In this document: in pieces, positions 53,032 to 61,735 of the stretch
Position numbering within the stretch: position 1 is the stretch's first letter
Layout of the letters: each line of letters opens with the position of its first letter
Assembly: GCA_040779345.1 (NCBI GenBank)
Contig: JBFONU010000016.1
Coordinates: forward strand, 1-64,000
Length of the DNA: 64,000 nucleotides
Origin: Thalassotalea_H sp040779345
Lineage (GTDB): Bacteria; Pseudomonadota; Gammaproteobacteria; Enterobacterales; Alteromonadaceae
Direction of reading: 5' to 3'
The notes under the pieces: generated by a model
What the model saw: the letters and a program-made list of their open reading frames with translations, nothing else
Databases searched by the model: none
What the model was told of the DNA's origin: nothing
Made by a program: the position numbers and the translations under genes

Positions 53032-54435
53032 GTGATAGAACAATGGATCGGTACAATTAATGGTTATTTATGGGGAAGTATCCTTATTTACTTACTCACA
53101 GGATGTGGCGTTTGGTTTACCATTCGATTGAAAGGAATTCAACTGACTAAATTTTTCCACATGTTTACCGTTTTAAAGTCTAGCCGTAAGGCAAATAGCC
53201 ATGGTATTTCTTCTTTTCAAGCCTTGTGCACCTCGTTAGCTGCGCGAGTGGGAACGGGAAACCTTATGGGGGTCGCCGTTGCTATTTCTTTAGGAGGGGC
53301 GGGTGCGGTATTCTGGATGTGGCTTATCGCCTTAGTCGGTATGGCGACCGCTTTTGCTGAGAGTACGCTTGGTCAAGTGTATAAAGAAAAAGATCAGTTA
53401 GGCAATTTTCGTGGAGGGCCTGCCTATTACATGAGTAAAGGCTTACAAAATAAAAGCTTAGCGATCACTTTTTCTTTATGTTTATTTTTTGGTTATGGTT
53501 TTGTTTTTAGCTCTGTACAAGCCAATTCGATAACCGATGCCTTTAATGGCTCCTATGGTATTGAGCCATTAACTTCGGGGATCGTGATCACAATTTTTGC
53601 CGCGATGATAATCTTTGGTGGTTTAAAGAATATTGCTCGTTTTGCTGAATTAACAGTGCCCATTATGGGGCTAGCCTATTTACTTGTTTGTCTGGTGGTG
53701 ATCGCTTTAAACATTGCAGCGATCCCTCATATTATTGCTGATATTTTTGCTTCAGCTTTTGGCTTAAAGGAAGCGGGGAGTGGCTTGGTTGGTGCGGCCA
53801 TTGTCCAAGGTGTTAAAAGAGGTTTGTATTCCAACGAAGCAGGAATGGGAAGTGCCCCTAATGTTGCAGCAGCAGCAGTACCTTATCCGCCGCATCCTGT
53901 ATCTCAAGGTTATGTTCAAATGTTGGCAGTATTTATCGATACCATAGTGATTTGTTCTTGTACTGCTTTTTTAATTTTATTATTTGATGACGCCTCAGAC
54001 GGGATCCAAGGCATACAGCTAACTCAGCAAGCGTTAGTCTTTCAAGTAGGTGAGTGGGGTAGTGACTTTATCACTATAGCGATTATGTTTTTTGCCTTCA
54101 CTTCTATTGTGGCTAATTTTGCTTATGCTGAAAATAATTTGAAATATCTAAAGCTGGATAATCGTTTTGGCCATTGGTTTTTACGTATTGGCTTTTTGGC
54201 CATGCTAGTGTTTGGCTCGATCGCCAGTTTACCTGAAGTGATCGCATTGGCGGATCTATCGACAGGCTTAATGACCATTTTAAATGTCATTGCTTTATTT
54301 CTGTTAACTAAGGTGATTGTTAGTCTGACAAAAAATTATCACCAACAGCAATCAGCGGGGCAGTTACCGAATTATCAGCCTGATGAGCAGGAGCATATTC
54401 AATTTCATTTAACAAAAGGAGTATGGCAAAAATAG
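53032..54435 (+). CDS. Sodium:alanine symporter (AGCS family)
   Basis: 467-residue inner-membrane amino-acid:Na+ symporter with about eleven helices. Family signatures: RVGTGNLMGVAVAISLGGAGAVFWMW (residues ~70-98), GGPAYYMSKGL, and KRGLYSNEAGMGSAPNVAAAA. It imports alanine or glycine in characterised relatives. The start is GTG at 53032 with AAGG seven bases upstream. No glycine riboswitch or other leader element fits in the short gap after the pntB terminator. Confidence 0.93.
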   Translation: MIEQWIGTINGYLWGSILIYLLTGCGVWFTIRLKGIQLTKFFHMFTVLKSSRKANSHGISSFQALCTSLAARVGTGNLMGVAVAISLGGAGAVFWMWLIALVGMATAFAESTLGQVYKEKDQLGNFRGGPAYYMSKGLQNKSLAITFSLCLFFGYGFVFSSVQANSITDAFNGSYGIEPLTSGIVITIFAAMIIFGGLKNIARFAELTVPIMGLAYLLVCLVVIALNIAAIPHIIADIFASAFGLKEAGSGLVGAAIVQGVKRGLYSNEAGMGSAPNVAAAAVPYPPHPVSQGYVQMLAVFIDTIVICSCTAFLILLFDDASDGIQGIQLTQQALVFQVGEWGSDFITIAIMFFAFTSIVANFAYAENNLKYLKLDNRFGHWFLRIGFLAMLVFGSIASLPEVIALADLSTGLMTILNVIALFLLTKVIVSLTKNYHQQQSAGQLPNYQPDEQEHIQFHLTKGVWQK

Positions 54436-54501
54436 CGATATTGTTAAATTTGGGATACGGTTAAAGGATGATTCTTGATTCAAAGCACCTTTAACCAAAG
54501 A

Positions 54502-54546
54502 GGGAGATGCAATCGTTATTTCAGATTACTGCGTTATCTCCCCTTA
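54502..54546 (+). terminator. Possible terminator after symporter gene
   Basis: GGGAGAT (54502-54508) and ATCTCCC (54536-54542) can pair across a 27-base loop, followed by CTTATTAT. Weak; the long loop and poor T-run keep confidence low. Confidence 0.3.
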
Positions 54547-54644
54547 TTATAAATGTGCAATAATAGGATAGGGACTTATGTATATTCAGGCTAAGGCTGT
54601 TATACTGCGCAGCTAATTAATTGAAGTGAAATTTAGGTGAAAAT

Positions 54645-55952
54645 GTGAGTGTAGATGCAATTGGCTTGTCTGCTGACTTGTTAAAAGCGGTAAAGGCATG
54701 TGGTTATAAGAATTTAACGCCGATACAGCAGCGCGCTATACCTGTGATCCGAACAGGTAGCGATATACTGGCAAGTGCGCAAACAGGTACTGGAAAAACG
54801 GCCGCGTTTACCTTGCCTATTTTAGATGCCATTGCTAAAAATAACACCACAGGTAACCTTCAAGCGCTTATTTTAACGCCGACTCGAGAGTTAGCCGCAC
54901 AAGTTGCAAAAAATATTGAAGTTTACAGCCAGTTTATGTCGATTAAATCGGGTGTTATTTTTGGCGGGGTGAACATGCCTGGCCAAACTAAATTACTAAA
55001 AAGTGGTTTAGATATTTTAGTTGCAACACCAGGGAGATTATTAGAGCATCTTGCATTGCATCACATTGACTTATCGCAAGTGAAGTATTTAGTTTTTGAT
55101 GAAGCTGATCGCATGCTCGATATGGGTTTTCTTACTGAAATTGAACGTATCTTGCCACTGATAAAAAATAGACATCAAACATTGATGTTTTCGGCAACTT
55201 TTTCGAACAAAGTCAAAGTCCTAGCAAAACAAATTCTTAAAACACCTAAAACGATAGAAGTAGCTAAACAAAACACCACTTCAGGCAAAGTCAAACAATT
55301 GGTTTATTGGGTGAGCGAGCAACGAAAAAGAGAATTACTGTCAGAGCTAATTGGCGTGAATAACTGGCATCAAGTGCTTGTTTTTGCAGGGACTCGTGAG
55401 AGTGCAAATGAGTTGGCTAAAGAGTTAAAACTTGACGGGATCAAGGCGGCGCTTTGTCATGGTGATAAAACTCAAGGCGCACGAAATAAAGCTTTAGAGC
55501 AGTTTGTTGAAGGTAAGGTCAGAGTATTAGTTGCAACGGATGTTGCCGCCAGAGGGCTTGATATTGCTGATTTACCTTATGTAGTTAATTTTCATTTACC
55601 TTTCTTAGCTGAAGATTATGTTCATCGTATTGGCCGTACAGGTCGAGCGGGTAAATCTGGCACGGCTATTTCTCTTGTGAGTCCTAAAGATGAGCGCTTC
55701 TTAGAAAATATTGAAGAACTTATTGAACGAAAGTTTGAAAGGATAATTGCTCCAGGCTATGAGCTTGATAGAGCATTGCCTCAGCAATATCAAGGTCAAG
55801 AAGATAAAACGGTGAAGAAAAATCGTTATCAAGCTACTCAAGATAAAAATCAAAAACTGGAGCGTAAACGTGAAAAGTCTGCGTTGCAAACATTAAAAGG
55901 GAAAGCAAAAAAAGGCAAAAAGAATAAAACGGCTAAAAACAAACGTAAATAG
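54645..55952 (+). CDS. DEAD-box RNA helicase (RhlE-like)
   Basis: 435-residue ATP-dependent RNA helicase. Motifs in order: Q motif (NLTPIQQRAIPVI), I (AQTGTGKT), Ia (PTRELA), Ib (TPGRLLE), II (VFDEADRMLD), III (FSATF), IV-VI (VLVFAGTRESANEL, VLVATDVAARGLDI, HRIGRTGRAG). After the core (~residue 365) comes a ~65-residue Lys-rich tail, as in RhlE. Likely role in ribosome assembly or mRNA turnover in the cold. The start is GTG at 54645 behind AGGTGA. The closest paralogue group (RhlE versus SrmB/DbpA) is a judgement from motif details. Confidence 0.9.
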   Translation: MSVDAIGLSADLLKAVKACGYKNLTPIQQRAIPVIRTGSDILASAQTGTGKTAAFTLPILDAIAKNNTTGNLQALILTPTRELAAQVAKNIEVYSQFMSIKSGVIFGGVNMPGQTKLLKSGLDILVATPGRLLEHLALHHIDLSQVKYLVFDEADRMLDMGFLTEIERILPLIKNRHQTLMFSATFSNKVKVLAKQILKTPKTIEVAKQNTTSGKVKQLVYWVSEQRKRELLSELIGVNNWHQVLVFAGTRESANELAKELKLDGIKAALCHGDKTQGARNKALEQFVEGKVRVLVATDVAARGLDIADLPYVVNFHLPFLAEDYVHRIGRTGRAGKSGTAISLVSPKDERFLENIEELIERKFERIIAPGYELDRALPQQYQGQEDKTVKKNRYQATQDKNQKLERKREKSALQTLKGKAKKGKKNKTAKNKRK

Positions 55953-55966
55953 TACGACAGTAAAGT

Positions 55967-56617
55967 ATGCAAGATGCTTATCCGTTCATTGAAACGCCTT
56001 TTAATTTTAGACACTGTTGCTGGTTTTGTCGCGAGCCAGCAGCACGAGTTTTTTCTTTTCCACAGGTCAATAATATTGTCTTTAATTGTATACATCCGCC
56101 ATTAAATTTAGCTTGCTGTCAGGAATGCTTGATCCCCGCTAATCACAGTAAGGCAACGTCTATTTGGTTGGTTGTTAATGACGTTAAAACCTTTCTCCTT
56201 AAAAGATATCAAAAAGACCTAGCGATTGGTATTAACTGGACAAAAGCGGAGTTAGCCGATAGCCAATTTGAAGAAGGCAGTTTTGCTGGTTTTCAACGAA
56301 GTGCATGGTTTATGTATGAGGTGGCTAAGAAAAGAATAAATTTTAGCGGTTGGCCACTCATTGTCAATGGTGTCAATATTGACGAGTTAAAGTACCAAGT
56401 TAAAGAGTGCTTTCATTTTGATGATGTTGATTACCCCGATATTGACAACGCCATTGCTCATTATGCAAAAACACTCTCTCTACCTGAAAGCTTTTTCAAA
56501 GAAGTGCTTGCTTATTTTGGTAATGAAAAATTTGCTGATACGGTACGATTTTGCCGCTTACTCGTTGGGGCAACCCCAGAAGAAAGAAAAGCGGCACTTA
56601 GAAGCTTACCTCATTAG
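55967..56617 (+). CDS. Conserved protein with zinc-ribbon-like N-terminus
   Basis: 216-residue cytoplasmic protein I cannot name. The N-terminus has two Cys pairs, CWFC (about residues 18-21) and CCQEC (~50-54), spaced as in a treble-clef or zinc ribbon. The rest is predicted mostly helical, without signal or membrane segments. The C-terminus GATPEERKAALRSLPH is charged. It starts 15 bp after the helicase stop, so the two are probably co-transcribed, which hints at an RNA- or ribosome-related role (inference). The ribosome-binding site is weak. The end overlaps a terminator-like hairpin. Confidence 0.75.
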   Translation: MQDAYPFIETPFNFRHCCWFCREPAARVFSFPQVNNIVFNCIHPPLNLACCQECLIPANHSKATSIWLVVNDVKTFLLKRYQKDLAIGINWTKAELADSQFEEGSFAGFQRSAWFMYEVAKKRINFSGWPLIVNGVNIDELKYQVKECFHFDDVDYPDIDNAIAHYAKTLSLPESFFKEVLAYFGNEKFADTVRFCRLLVGATPEERKAALRSLPH

Positions 56618-56629
56618 TGAGCTTTTCTT
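56603..56629 (+). terminator. Terminator overlapping stop codon
   Basis: AGCTTAC (56603-56609) and GTGAGCT (56617-56623, one G-U pair), followed by TTTCTT. The stem overlaps the last codons of the zinc-ribbon-like gene and faces the convergent diguanylate cyclase gene. Confidence 0.45.
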
Positions 56630-56650
56630 ATGGGTAAGAGAGTTACTTGA

Positions 56651-57541
56651 CTAAATTAAACTCAATGCGCTGTTTGAGGTTAGTTTTTGTTGGTAAAGTA
56701 AACCGTCTGCTCGTTCAAAAAAACTAATAGGGCAATCAGCACGATTCATAAAGGTAAAACCTAAAGAACAACCCACATTATATTGAGTTAATAAACTGTT
56801 TTCAGCGAGAGCAAGGTTAATTCTTTCTTCAATGACGAGTAACGACTGTTCACTGGCATCTTCAACAATAATGACAAACTCATCGCCACCAAACCTAAAA
56901 ATACTATCAGAATCTCTTACTGACTTTTTCAATGCCGCGGCAAAGTTTTTTAATATTTCATCACCGACATGATGGCCGTAAGTATCGTTTATTACTTTAA
57001 ACTTATTGAGATCACAAACCATTAAACCTACTTTTGTACGTTGTCGGTTAGCATGATGCATGGCTCTTTTTAACTGTTCATCAAAATACCGACGATTACC
57101 TAATTCAGTTAAACTATCTTGCATAGCTAAATCGATTGCTTGTTGGTATTTAATCGCGTTATTTATCGGATGGATCAGCAGCTGGTGCAGTTCTTTAAGC
57201 ACCTTATTGTTGGTTAAGCTAATCGGCGAGTTTAGTGCATAAGTTAACGTGCCAATATACTGTTTGTTAATTTTTAAGTCGAAAGTACGTTCTTTTTTTC
57301 CGGGTTTACTTCCTCTTACTGACGCAGAAATATTGCCCTGTTTAAAATATAAACCAGAAAAGTCGACATATTTTGATGCTTCCATTGCAAATATATTGAG
57401 TAAAGCTTTTAACTCTAAGCTTGTTTGTAATTGCTCTGTCAATGCCAGTTTCCGATAGTTATCTTTATGATCACTTGTATCGAATAACTTGAAGGCATTA
57501 AAGTCTACATTTGAGTTCTCAACTAAATTTAATGTTTGCAT
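56651..57541 (-). CDS. GGDEF diguanylate cyclase
   Basis: 296-residue soluble protein that should make cyclic di-GMP from GTP. Residues ~1-130 form an uncharacterised sensor part with GAF-like features (LQTSLELKALLNIFAMEASKYVDFSG). The GGDEF domain follows (~135-295) with DSLTELGNRRYFDEQL, DLNKFKVINDTYGHHVGDEIL and an intact active-site loop FGGDEF, so it is probably active. No inhibitory RxxD is seen immediately before the loop. AGGTAAAGAT precedes the ATG. A c-di-GMP riboswitch lies 4 kb away in the same window, though a direct link is not implied. Confidence 0.92.
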   Translation of the reverse strand: MQTLNLVENSNVDFNAFKLFDTSDHKDNYRKLALTEQLQTSLELKALLNIFAMEASKYVDFSGLYFKQGNISASVRGSKPGKKERTFDLKINKQYIGTLTYALNSPISLTNNKVLKELHQLLIHPINNAIKYQQAIDLAMQDSLTELGNRRYFDEQLKRAMHHANRQRTKVGLMVCDLNKFKVINDTYGHHVGDEILKNFAAALKKSVRDSDSIFRFGGDEFVIIVEDASEQSLLVIEERINLALAENSLLTQYNVGCSLGFTFMNRADCPISFFERADGLLYQQKLTSNSALSLI

Positions 57542-57720
57542 ATCTTTACCTTTATATAGCTATCGCTAATATTTAAGCAAAAAATATGCCTGATATTTTT
57601 TTGTTAACTATATCAGATCGTTATTTTAATTATCTCTGTTTATTGATTATTTATAATGCACATAGCTAACTTGTCATTAATTTGTCGGCATAAAATTGCC
57701 ACATTGAGATATTTTATTTA

Positions 57721-57753
57721 TTGACAATATTTTCGATAAATATCAGATATACT
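57721..57753 (+). promoter_or_regulatory. Candidate promoter for CPA2 antiporter gene
   Basis: A perfect TTGACA (57721-57726) is followed by TATACT (57748-57753), but the 21-bp spacer is too long for a standard sigma-70 site; GATATA at 57746 gives 19 bp. Kept as a weak candidate in the ~255-bp divergent gap. Confidence 0.25.
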
Positions 57754-57798
57754 TAAGGCAATAAACTTATATTAGCTTTTCTTTTTATTAGGGTTTTT

Positions 57799-59766
57799 GT
57801 GTCGAGTTTTCTTGAAGTGTTAGCAATTCTTACCAGCGCTGTTTTTATCGTCTGGCTATTTAGACGGTTAAACCTTCCCGCAATTCTTGCCTACTTAGTG
57901 GCAGGTATGATCGTGGGTGAACATGGTTTAGCATTGGCACAAGAACATGTTAATTATGAACATTTTGCAGAGCTCGGCATTGTGTTTTTATTATTTACCC
58001 TTGGCCTAGAGTTTTCATTGCCAAAACTCGTGGCGATGCGTCATTTAGTGTTAACTGTTGGCAGCTTACAAGTGGGTATTTCATTACTCATTTTTTTGAT
58101 TATTGCGATGTTTTTAGGCCAAGACTTTCCAAGCGCATTAGTGATTGGTGGGGTTTTAGCACTTTCGTCAACGGCAATTGTCATTCGCCAGTTAAGTGAA
58201 ACCGGCGCGATGAAGCGCAAATCTGGGCAAATATCAGTGGCGGTATTGTTATTTCAAGATGTCGCCGTCGTTCCTTTACTCATTATTATTCCAATGTTTG
58301 CTCAAGAGTCCGATACATCAATGTTGGTGGCACTACTTTTTGCATTAGTCAAAGGGGTTTTTGTTGTCGGAATCCTACTCTCTGTTGGTAAATGGGTATT
58401 ACCTCGCTTGTTTAATGTCGTGGCACAAGTGAGAACAGATGAATTATTTGTTCTTACTACTTTACTGGTTACCTTAGTTGCCTCTGCGTTAACGCAATGG
58501 TTTGGTTTATCTATGGCATTAGGGGCTTTCTTAGCGGGAATGATGCTAGGAGAGAGTCAGTATAAACATCAACTTGAAGCTGATATTCGGCCTTATCGTG
58601 ATATTTTGTTAGGCTTGTTTTTTGTTACCGTAGGCATGAAGCTCAACCTTAATGTTGTTTTTGCTTCACCATTTATTATGCTTAGCCTGTTGGTTGGCTT
58701 TATGTTGCTTAAAATTTTCGTGATAAAATTTTTAGCAGTCAAAGCAGGAGAGCAAGATAAAGATGCTTGGGCTTCCGGTATTATGCTAGCGCAAATGGGA
58801 GAGTTTGGTTTTGTTTTAATTGCGCTTGCGACTCAAGTGCATGTATTACCGCTTGATATAGCATCATTATTATTAGGCGTTGGTGTGGTCAGTATGGCGA
58901 TTACGCCTTATATGATCGAGCATGCAAGAAAAATTGGCTTATGGTTAAGTAATGAAAAACAAGTAGATGTTAGTGAGTTATCTGTATTGCCAGAGCAAAA
59001 TGACCTAAAAGATCACGTGATTATCTGTGGCTTTGGGCGTATTGGACAAACCGTTAGCCGGTTTTTAAAACAAGAATCTATTGACTTTGTTGCCATTGAT
59101 ATTGATCCATTGCGTACCACTAAAGCGAGGGAAGCAGGTGAAAACGTTTTATTTGGCTCTTCCCGTCAAAGTGAATTATTAGAGGCTGCGCACTTATCTT
59201 CAGCAAAGCTTGTCGTTATTGCTTTTGGCGCAGATAAACAGTCAATTGATGTTATCCAGAAAGTGCGTTCATTGGCGCCTGATGTTCCGATTTTAGTGCG
59301 AACAAGAAACGATGATCAACTTCAAGCTTTGCAAGACGCCGGTGCTAATCAAGTTGTTCCTGAAAGTTTAGAAGGAAGTTTGATGTTGGTTTCTCAAGTA
59401 TTATCGTTAACCGGAGTGCCTTTTTCGCGTATTATGCGAAGAGTTCAAAAAGAACGTAAAAGTCACTATAGCCATCTCCATGGATTTTTCCAAGGTGAGC
59501 ATACTGATATGAGCCCAGAAGCGATTGACCGTATCGAATTTGCGAATGCGATTATGCTTACAGATGACTCTTTTGCAATTGGGCATAGCTTAAATTCTTT
59601 AAACCTTGAATCTCGAAGAGTTACTGTTGTAGCGCTTAGACGTAATGGCGAAGAAATTGAAGAGCCTGACGGAGATATAGTGTTTCAGGAGCAAGACACC
59701 TTAATCGTTAGAGGGAAACCTCGTCGGGTGGAACGGTTTGAACGATTTATGCAAGAAGGTGGATAA
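57799..59766 (+). CDS. CPA2 monovalent cation:H+ antiporter (KefB/KefC-like)
   Basis: 655-residue inner-membrane protein. About twelve helices of the Na+/H+ exchanger fold span residues ~1-380 (FRRLNLPAILAYLVAGMIVG, ALSSTAIVIRQLSETG, FQDVAVVPLL, GAFLAGMMLGES, RPYRDILLGLFFVTVGM). An RCK_N/TrkA-N domain follows at ~405-520 (VIICGFGRIGQTVSRFL, GxGxxG nucleotide loop). A TrkA_C domain sits at the end (~570-650). Relatives exchange K+ or Na+ for protons, KefB/C under glutathione control; no kefF/kefG-type ancillary gene is adjacent. The start is GTG at 57799 behind AGGG. Confidence 0.92.
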   Translation: MSSFLEVLAILTSAVFIVWLFRRLNLPAILAYLVAGMIVGEHGLALAQEHVNYEHFAELGIVFLLFTLGLEFSLPKLVAMRHLVLTVGSLQVGISLLIFLIIAMFLGQDFPSALVIGGVLALSSTAIVIRQLSETGAMKRKSGQISVAVLLFQDVAVVPLLIIIPMFAQESDTSMLVALLFALVKGVFVVGILLSVGKWVLPRLFNVVAQVRTDELFVLTTLLVTLVASALTQWFGLSMALGAFLAGMMLGESQYKHQLEADIRPYRDILLGLFFVTVGMKLNLNVVFASPFIMLSLLVGFMLLKIFVIKFLAVKAGEQDKDAWASGIMLAQMGEFGFVLIALATQVHVLPLDIASLLLGVGVVSMAITPYMIEHARKIGLWLSNEKQVDVSELSVLPEQNDLKDHVIICGFGRIGQTVSRFLKQESIDFVAIDIDPLRTTKAREAGENVLFGSSRQSELLEAAHLSSAKLVVIAFGADKQSIDVIQKVRSLAPDVPILVRTRNDDQLQALQDAGANQVVPESLEGSLMLVSQVLSLTGVPFSRIMRRVQKERKSHYSHLHGFFQGEHTDMSPEAIDRIEFANAIMLTDDSFAIGHSLNSLNLESRRVTVVALRRNGEEIEEPDGDIVFQEQDTLIVRGKPRRVERFERFMQEGG

Positions 59767-59821
59767 TTGCTTGTGTTGTCGGCGTTATATTTTCTTTTTA
59801 GCTCTCATCTATCGCGCTCGT

Positions 59822-60973
59822 CTATAATTGTAAAAAATCCCGGATGGTTGTTTCTTTTTCAAGTGCATCTTCAAAGCCTAACTTTATTAATTGCTTACAG
59901 TAGGCTTTATCAAAAAGTAAATAACTAATAATACTTGATTCAGAATCATTCGAGATCCCAATACCTCGAAGCAATATACGAATGGCATAGGGAAGTTCGT
60001 TATAGTAGGCAACCGCCATAGAATTAAAGTCATGGCTGGGGTTTAACACCAGCGATTCTATTCTTTTTAGGCCTTCATTGTTTTTTTTATGCTCTTCATT
60101 GAATAATGATAAGGTGTTATTCACTCTATTCATACGTTCTAAATCGCTTTGTAAGGTATCTGAAAATATACCATCGAGCAAATGACCTGCAATAGTAGCC
60201 GTGCTAGGCGGGCGAGGGTTATTTTCTCTTGCATGAATTGGCTCTTTAGGTTGTTCAACCCCCACAATAAATAATTTTTCCCCACCTAAATGAATGGCGG
60301 GGCTTAATGGTGATAGCTGGTGAATAGAGCCATCACCAAAATGATCTCGTTTAATTTTTATTGAGGGAAAGAGTAATGGAATTGCCGCCGACGCTAACAA
60401 GTGCTCTGTATTTATTTGGCTAGGTATACCACTTCGCTTTGCTCGAAACCATGGCTTAATATTTTCATTCGACTGATAGAAACTAATCGAGTCACCATTA
60501 GAGTAATTTGACGCGGTGATGGATACGGCAGATAAATAATTTTTAAAAATATTATTATCAATACGCTCAAAGTCGATGACACTATCAAGTAATGTACGAA
60601 GGGGAGCATTGTTAAGTAAGCTACGAGCGGTTTTATTGGCATAGTCAGCTTGAAAACTTGCCAGAATACCTTTTATTAAATGGCTAAATACTCGATAAGG
60701 GTCGCTATGATAAATTCTATCGGTTGTTAAACTGTTCCAAACCCATTCAAGTTTTTTAATGCCTAATTGAAAACAAGAAGCATAACAGGCTAATGCCGTC
60801 GTGTTGATTGCTCCAGCAGAGGTCCCGCAGATGATCGGGAAAGGAATGGGGTGATGTCTTGGACTAAATTTACTTATGGCCGAAAGTACGCCTACTTGAT
60901 ATGCAGCTCTTGCTCCACCTCCTGTTAAGATTAATGCATTTTTGTTATGTTTAATATTGTGTTTTTTTGTCAT
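59822..60973 (-). CDS. Patatin-like phospholipase
   Basis: 383-residue serine lipid hydrolase of the patatin family. The oxyanion glycine loop is GGGARAAYQVG (residues ~17-27), the nucleophile elbow is ICGTSAGA, and the catalytic Asp is in FGDGSIHQ, so the Ser-Asp dyad is intact. No signal peptide or membrane helix is seen. The C-terminal ~130 residues are family-specific. Substrate specificity (phospholipid, lysophospholipid) is unknown. It starts at 60973, ~120 bp after the terminator of the next minus-strand gene. Confidence 0.9.
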   Translation of the reverse strand: MTKKHNIKHNKNALILTGGGARAAYQVGVLSAISKFSPRHHPIPFPIICGTSAGAINTTALACYASCFQLGIKKLEWVWNSLTTDRIYHSDPYRVFSHLIKGILASFQADYANKTARSLLNNAPLRTLLDSVIDFERIDNNIFKNYLSAVSITASNYSNGDSISFYQSNENIKPWFRAKRSGIPSQINTEHLLASAAIPLLFPSIKIKRDHFGDGSIHQLSPLSPAIHLGGEKLFIVGVEQPKEPIHARENNPRPPSTATIAGHLLDGIFSDTLQSDLERMNRVNNTLSLFNEEHKKNNEGLKRIESLVLNPSHDFNSMAVAYYNELPYAIRILLRGIGISNDSESSIISYLLFDKAYCKQLIKLGFEDALEKETTIRDFLQL

Positions 60974-61091
60974 TGAGTCATGATTATTTCACGCAGATAT
61001 AAATTAATTGTAATGGGTTTATTTAGATTAACCAGCATTTTTTGTTGAGAGCATTGACATCGAATGAAATATAATCAATTGATGAATAAAG

Positions 61092-61116
61092 AAAAAGCCA
61101 GCAAAGCTGGCTTTTT
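61092..61116. terminator. Bidirectional terminator after DUF3718-like gene
   Basis: AAAAAGCCAGC (61092-61102), loop AAA, GCTGGCTTTTT (61106-61116). The A and T runs on both sides make it work in either direction. It ends the minus-strand gene at 61189. Confidence 0.92.
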
Positions 61117-61188
61117 AAATTGACATAGAATTATTAACTAGTAAAACATTTTCTTGCAATAAACAAATAACGCCTACTAAAAAATAAT

Positions 61189-61548
61189 TTAGCTACTAAC
61201 CCGTTCGTTAGCAGCATCTATTAATGGTTGCGATCCATTTTGTAAGAGTGCCAAATTAGCCGAAACAATTTTCTTTGGTAATTTACTAATTATCAAAGAT
61301 CCAGTGTCTACAGAGCCTCTATCGGCAGCAAATACGAGTAAGTTTTTCCCATTACATTGAATACTTTTGAAAACACTTCGAATTTTCAATTTATTCGACT
61401 TTAAAAATGAGCGCATACGTTTCTTGTCATCAGCAGCAACGTAATCACATAAACTTTTAGCTATGTTTGTAGCTTCTGCTTTTGGGGCAGTTACAATAGA
61501 CGTCAATGTTAAAGCTGTAATAGTCGAAACTAGTAATAATTTTTTCAT
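61189..61548 (-). CDS. Small secreted DUF3718-like protein under c-di-GMP riboswitch
   Basis: 119-residue exported protein. Signal peptide ~1-26 (MKKLLLVSTITALTLTSIVT then APKAEA). The mature ~93 residues carry two Cys (SLCDYVAADDKKRMRSFL and IQCNGKNLLVFA) likely joined by a disulfide, plus the segment DTGSLIISKLPK. It resembles the Alteromonadales family DUF3718, as I recall it, with no known function. AAGG eight bases before the ATG supports the start. The long leader contains a GEMM-I riboswitch, so expression should follow intracellular c-di-GMP. That suggests a role in the surface/biofilm programme (inference). Confidence 0.8.
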   Translation of the reverse strand: MKKLLLVSTITALTLTSIVTAPKAEATNIAKSLCDYVAADDKKRMRSFLKSNKLKIRSVFKSIQCNGKNLLVFAADRGSVDTGSLIISKLPKKIVSANLALLQNGSQPLIDAANERVSS

Positions 61549-61577
61549 TTTAATAACCTTATAATGCTTAATTAGTT

Positions 61578-61620
61578 AAAAAAAGAAAAAACCACAGGAT
61601 GTACCTAATAACTTGGTAAC
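61578..61620 (-). terminator. Riboswitch expression platform (terminator)
   Basis: On the minus strand GGAGTTACC (the 3' aptamer strand) can pair imperfectly with GGTACATCC across a nine-base loop. TGTGG and the U-run TTTTTTCTTTTTTT (61591-61578) follow. GTGGTTTT can also pair with AAAACCAC of the aptamer. Aptamer and terminator therefore compete for the same bases. If so, ligand binding would favour read-through (inference). Confidence 0.6.
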
Positions 61621-61695
61621 TCCGCTGTCATAGATTATTAAAACCCTTAGACCGGTGGTTTTGCGTAACACGTTTTCGCGTGTCTTGCCTTTTCT
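61612..61695 (-). ncRNA. Cyclic di-GMP-I (GEMM-I) riboswitch aptamer
   Basis: On the minus strand: GGCAAG (61689-61684), stem ACACG / CGTGT capped by a GAAA-type loop, TTACGCAAA, CCACCGGTCTAAG, a variable P3 arm, then ATGACAGCGGAGTTACC. These blocks occur in the order and spacing of the GEMM-I consensus as known from the Vibrio Vc2 aptamer: GGCAAACC, GAAA loop, ACGCAAAGCC, CCGGCCUAA, GGUAGCGGGGUUACC. It lies ~65 bp before the DUF3718-like gene on the same strand. Confidence 0.88.
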
Positions 61696-61706
61696 TTGTC
61701 AATTTA

Positions 61707-61735
61707 AGTATTGCGAAAATTTCCCCTAAAAGCAA
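61707..61735 (-). promoter_or_regulatory. Candidate promoter of riboswitch transcript
   Basis: Minus strand TTGCTT (61735-61730), 17-bp spacer, AATACT (61712-61707). It is positioned to start transcription just before the aptamer. Both boxes are imperfect. The rest of the 61740-61865 stretch shows nothing. Confidence 0.35.

Noticed and set aside
53022..53050. tRNA-like bases GGTAGCTCAGTGATAGAAC
   Set aside because: They resemble a tRNA D-arm, but no acceptor, anticodon or T arm follows. The segment is the ribosome-binding site and GTG start of the AGCS symporter gene.
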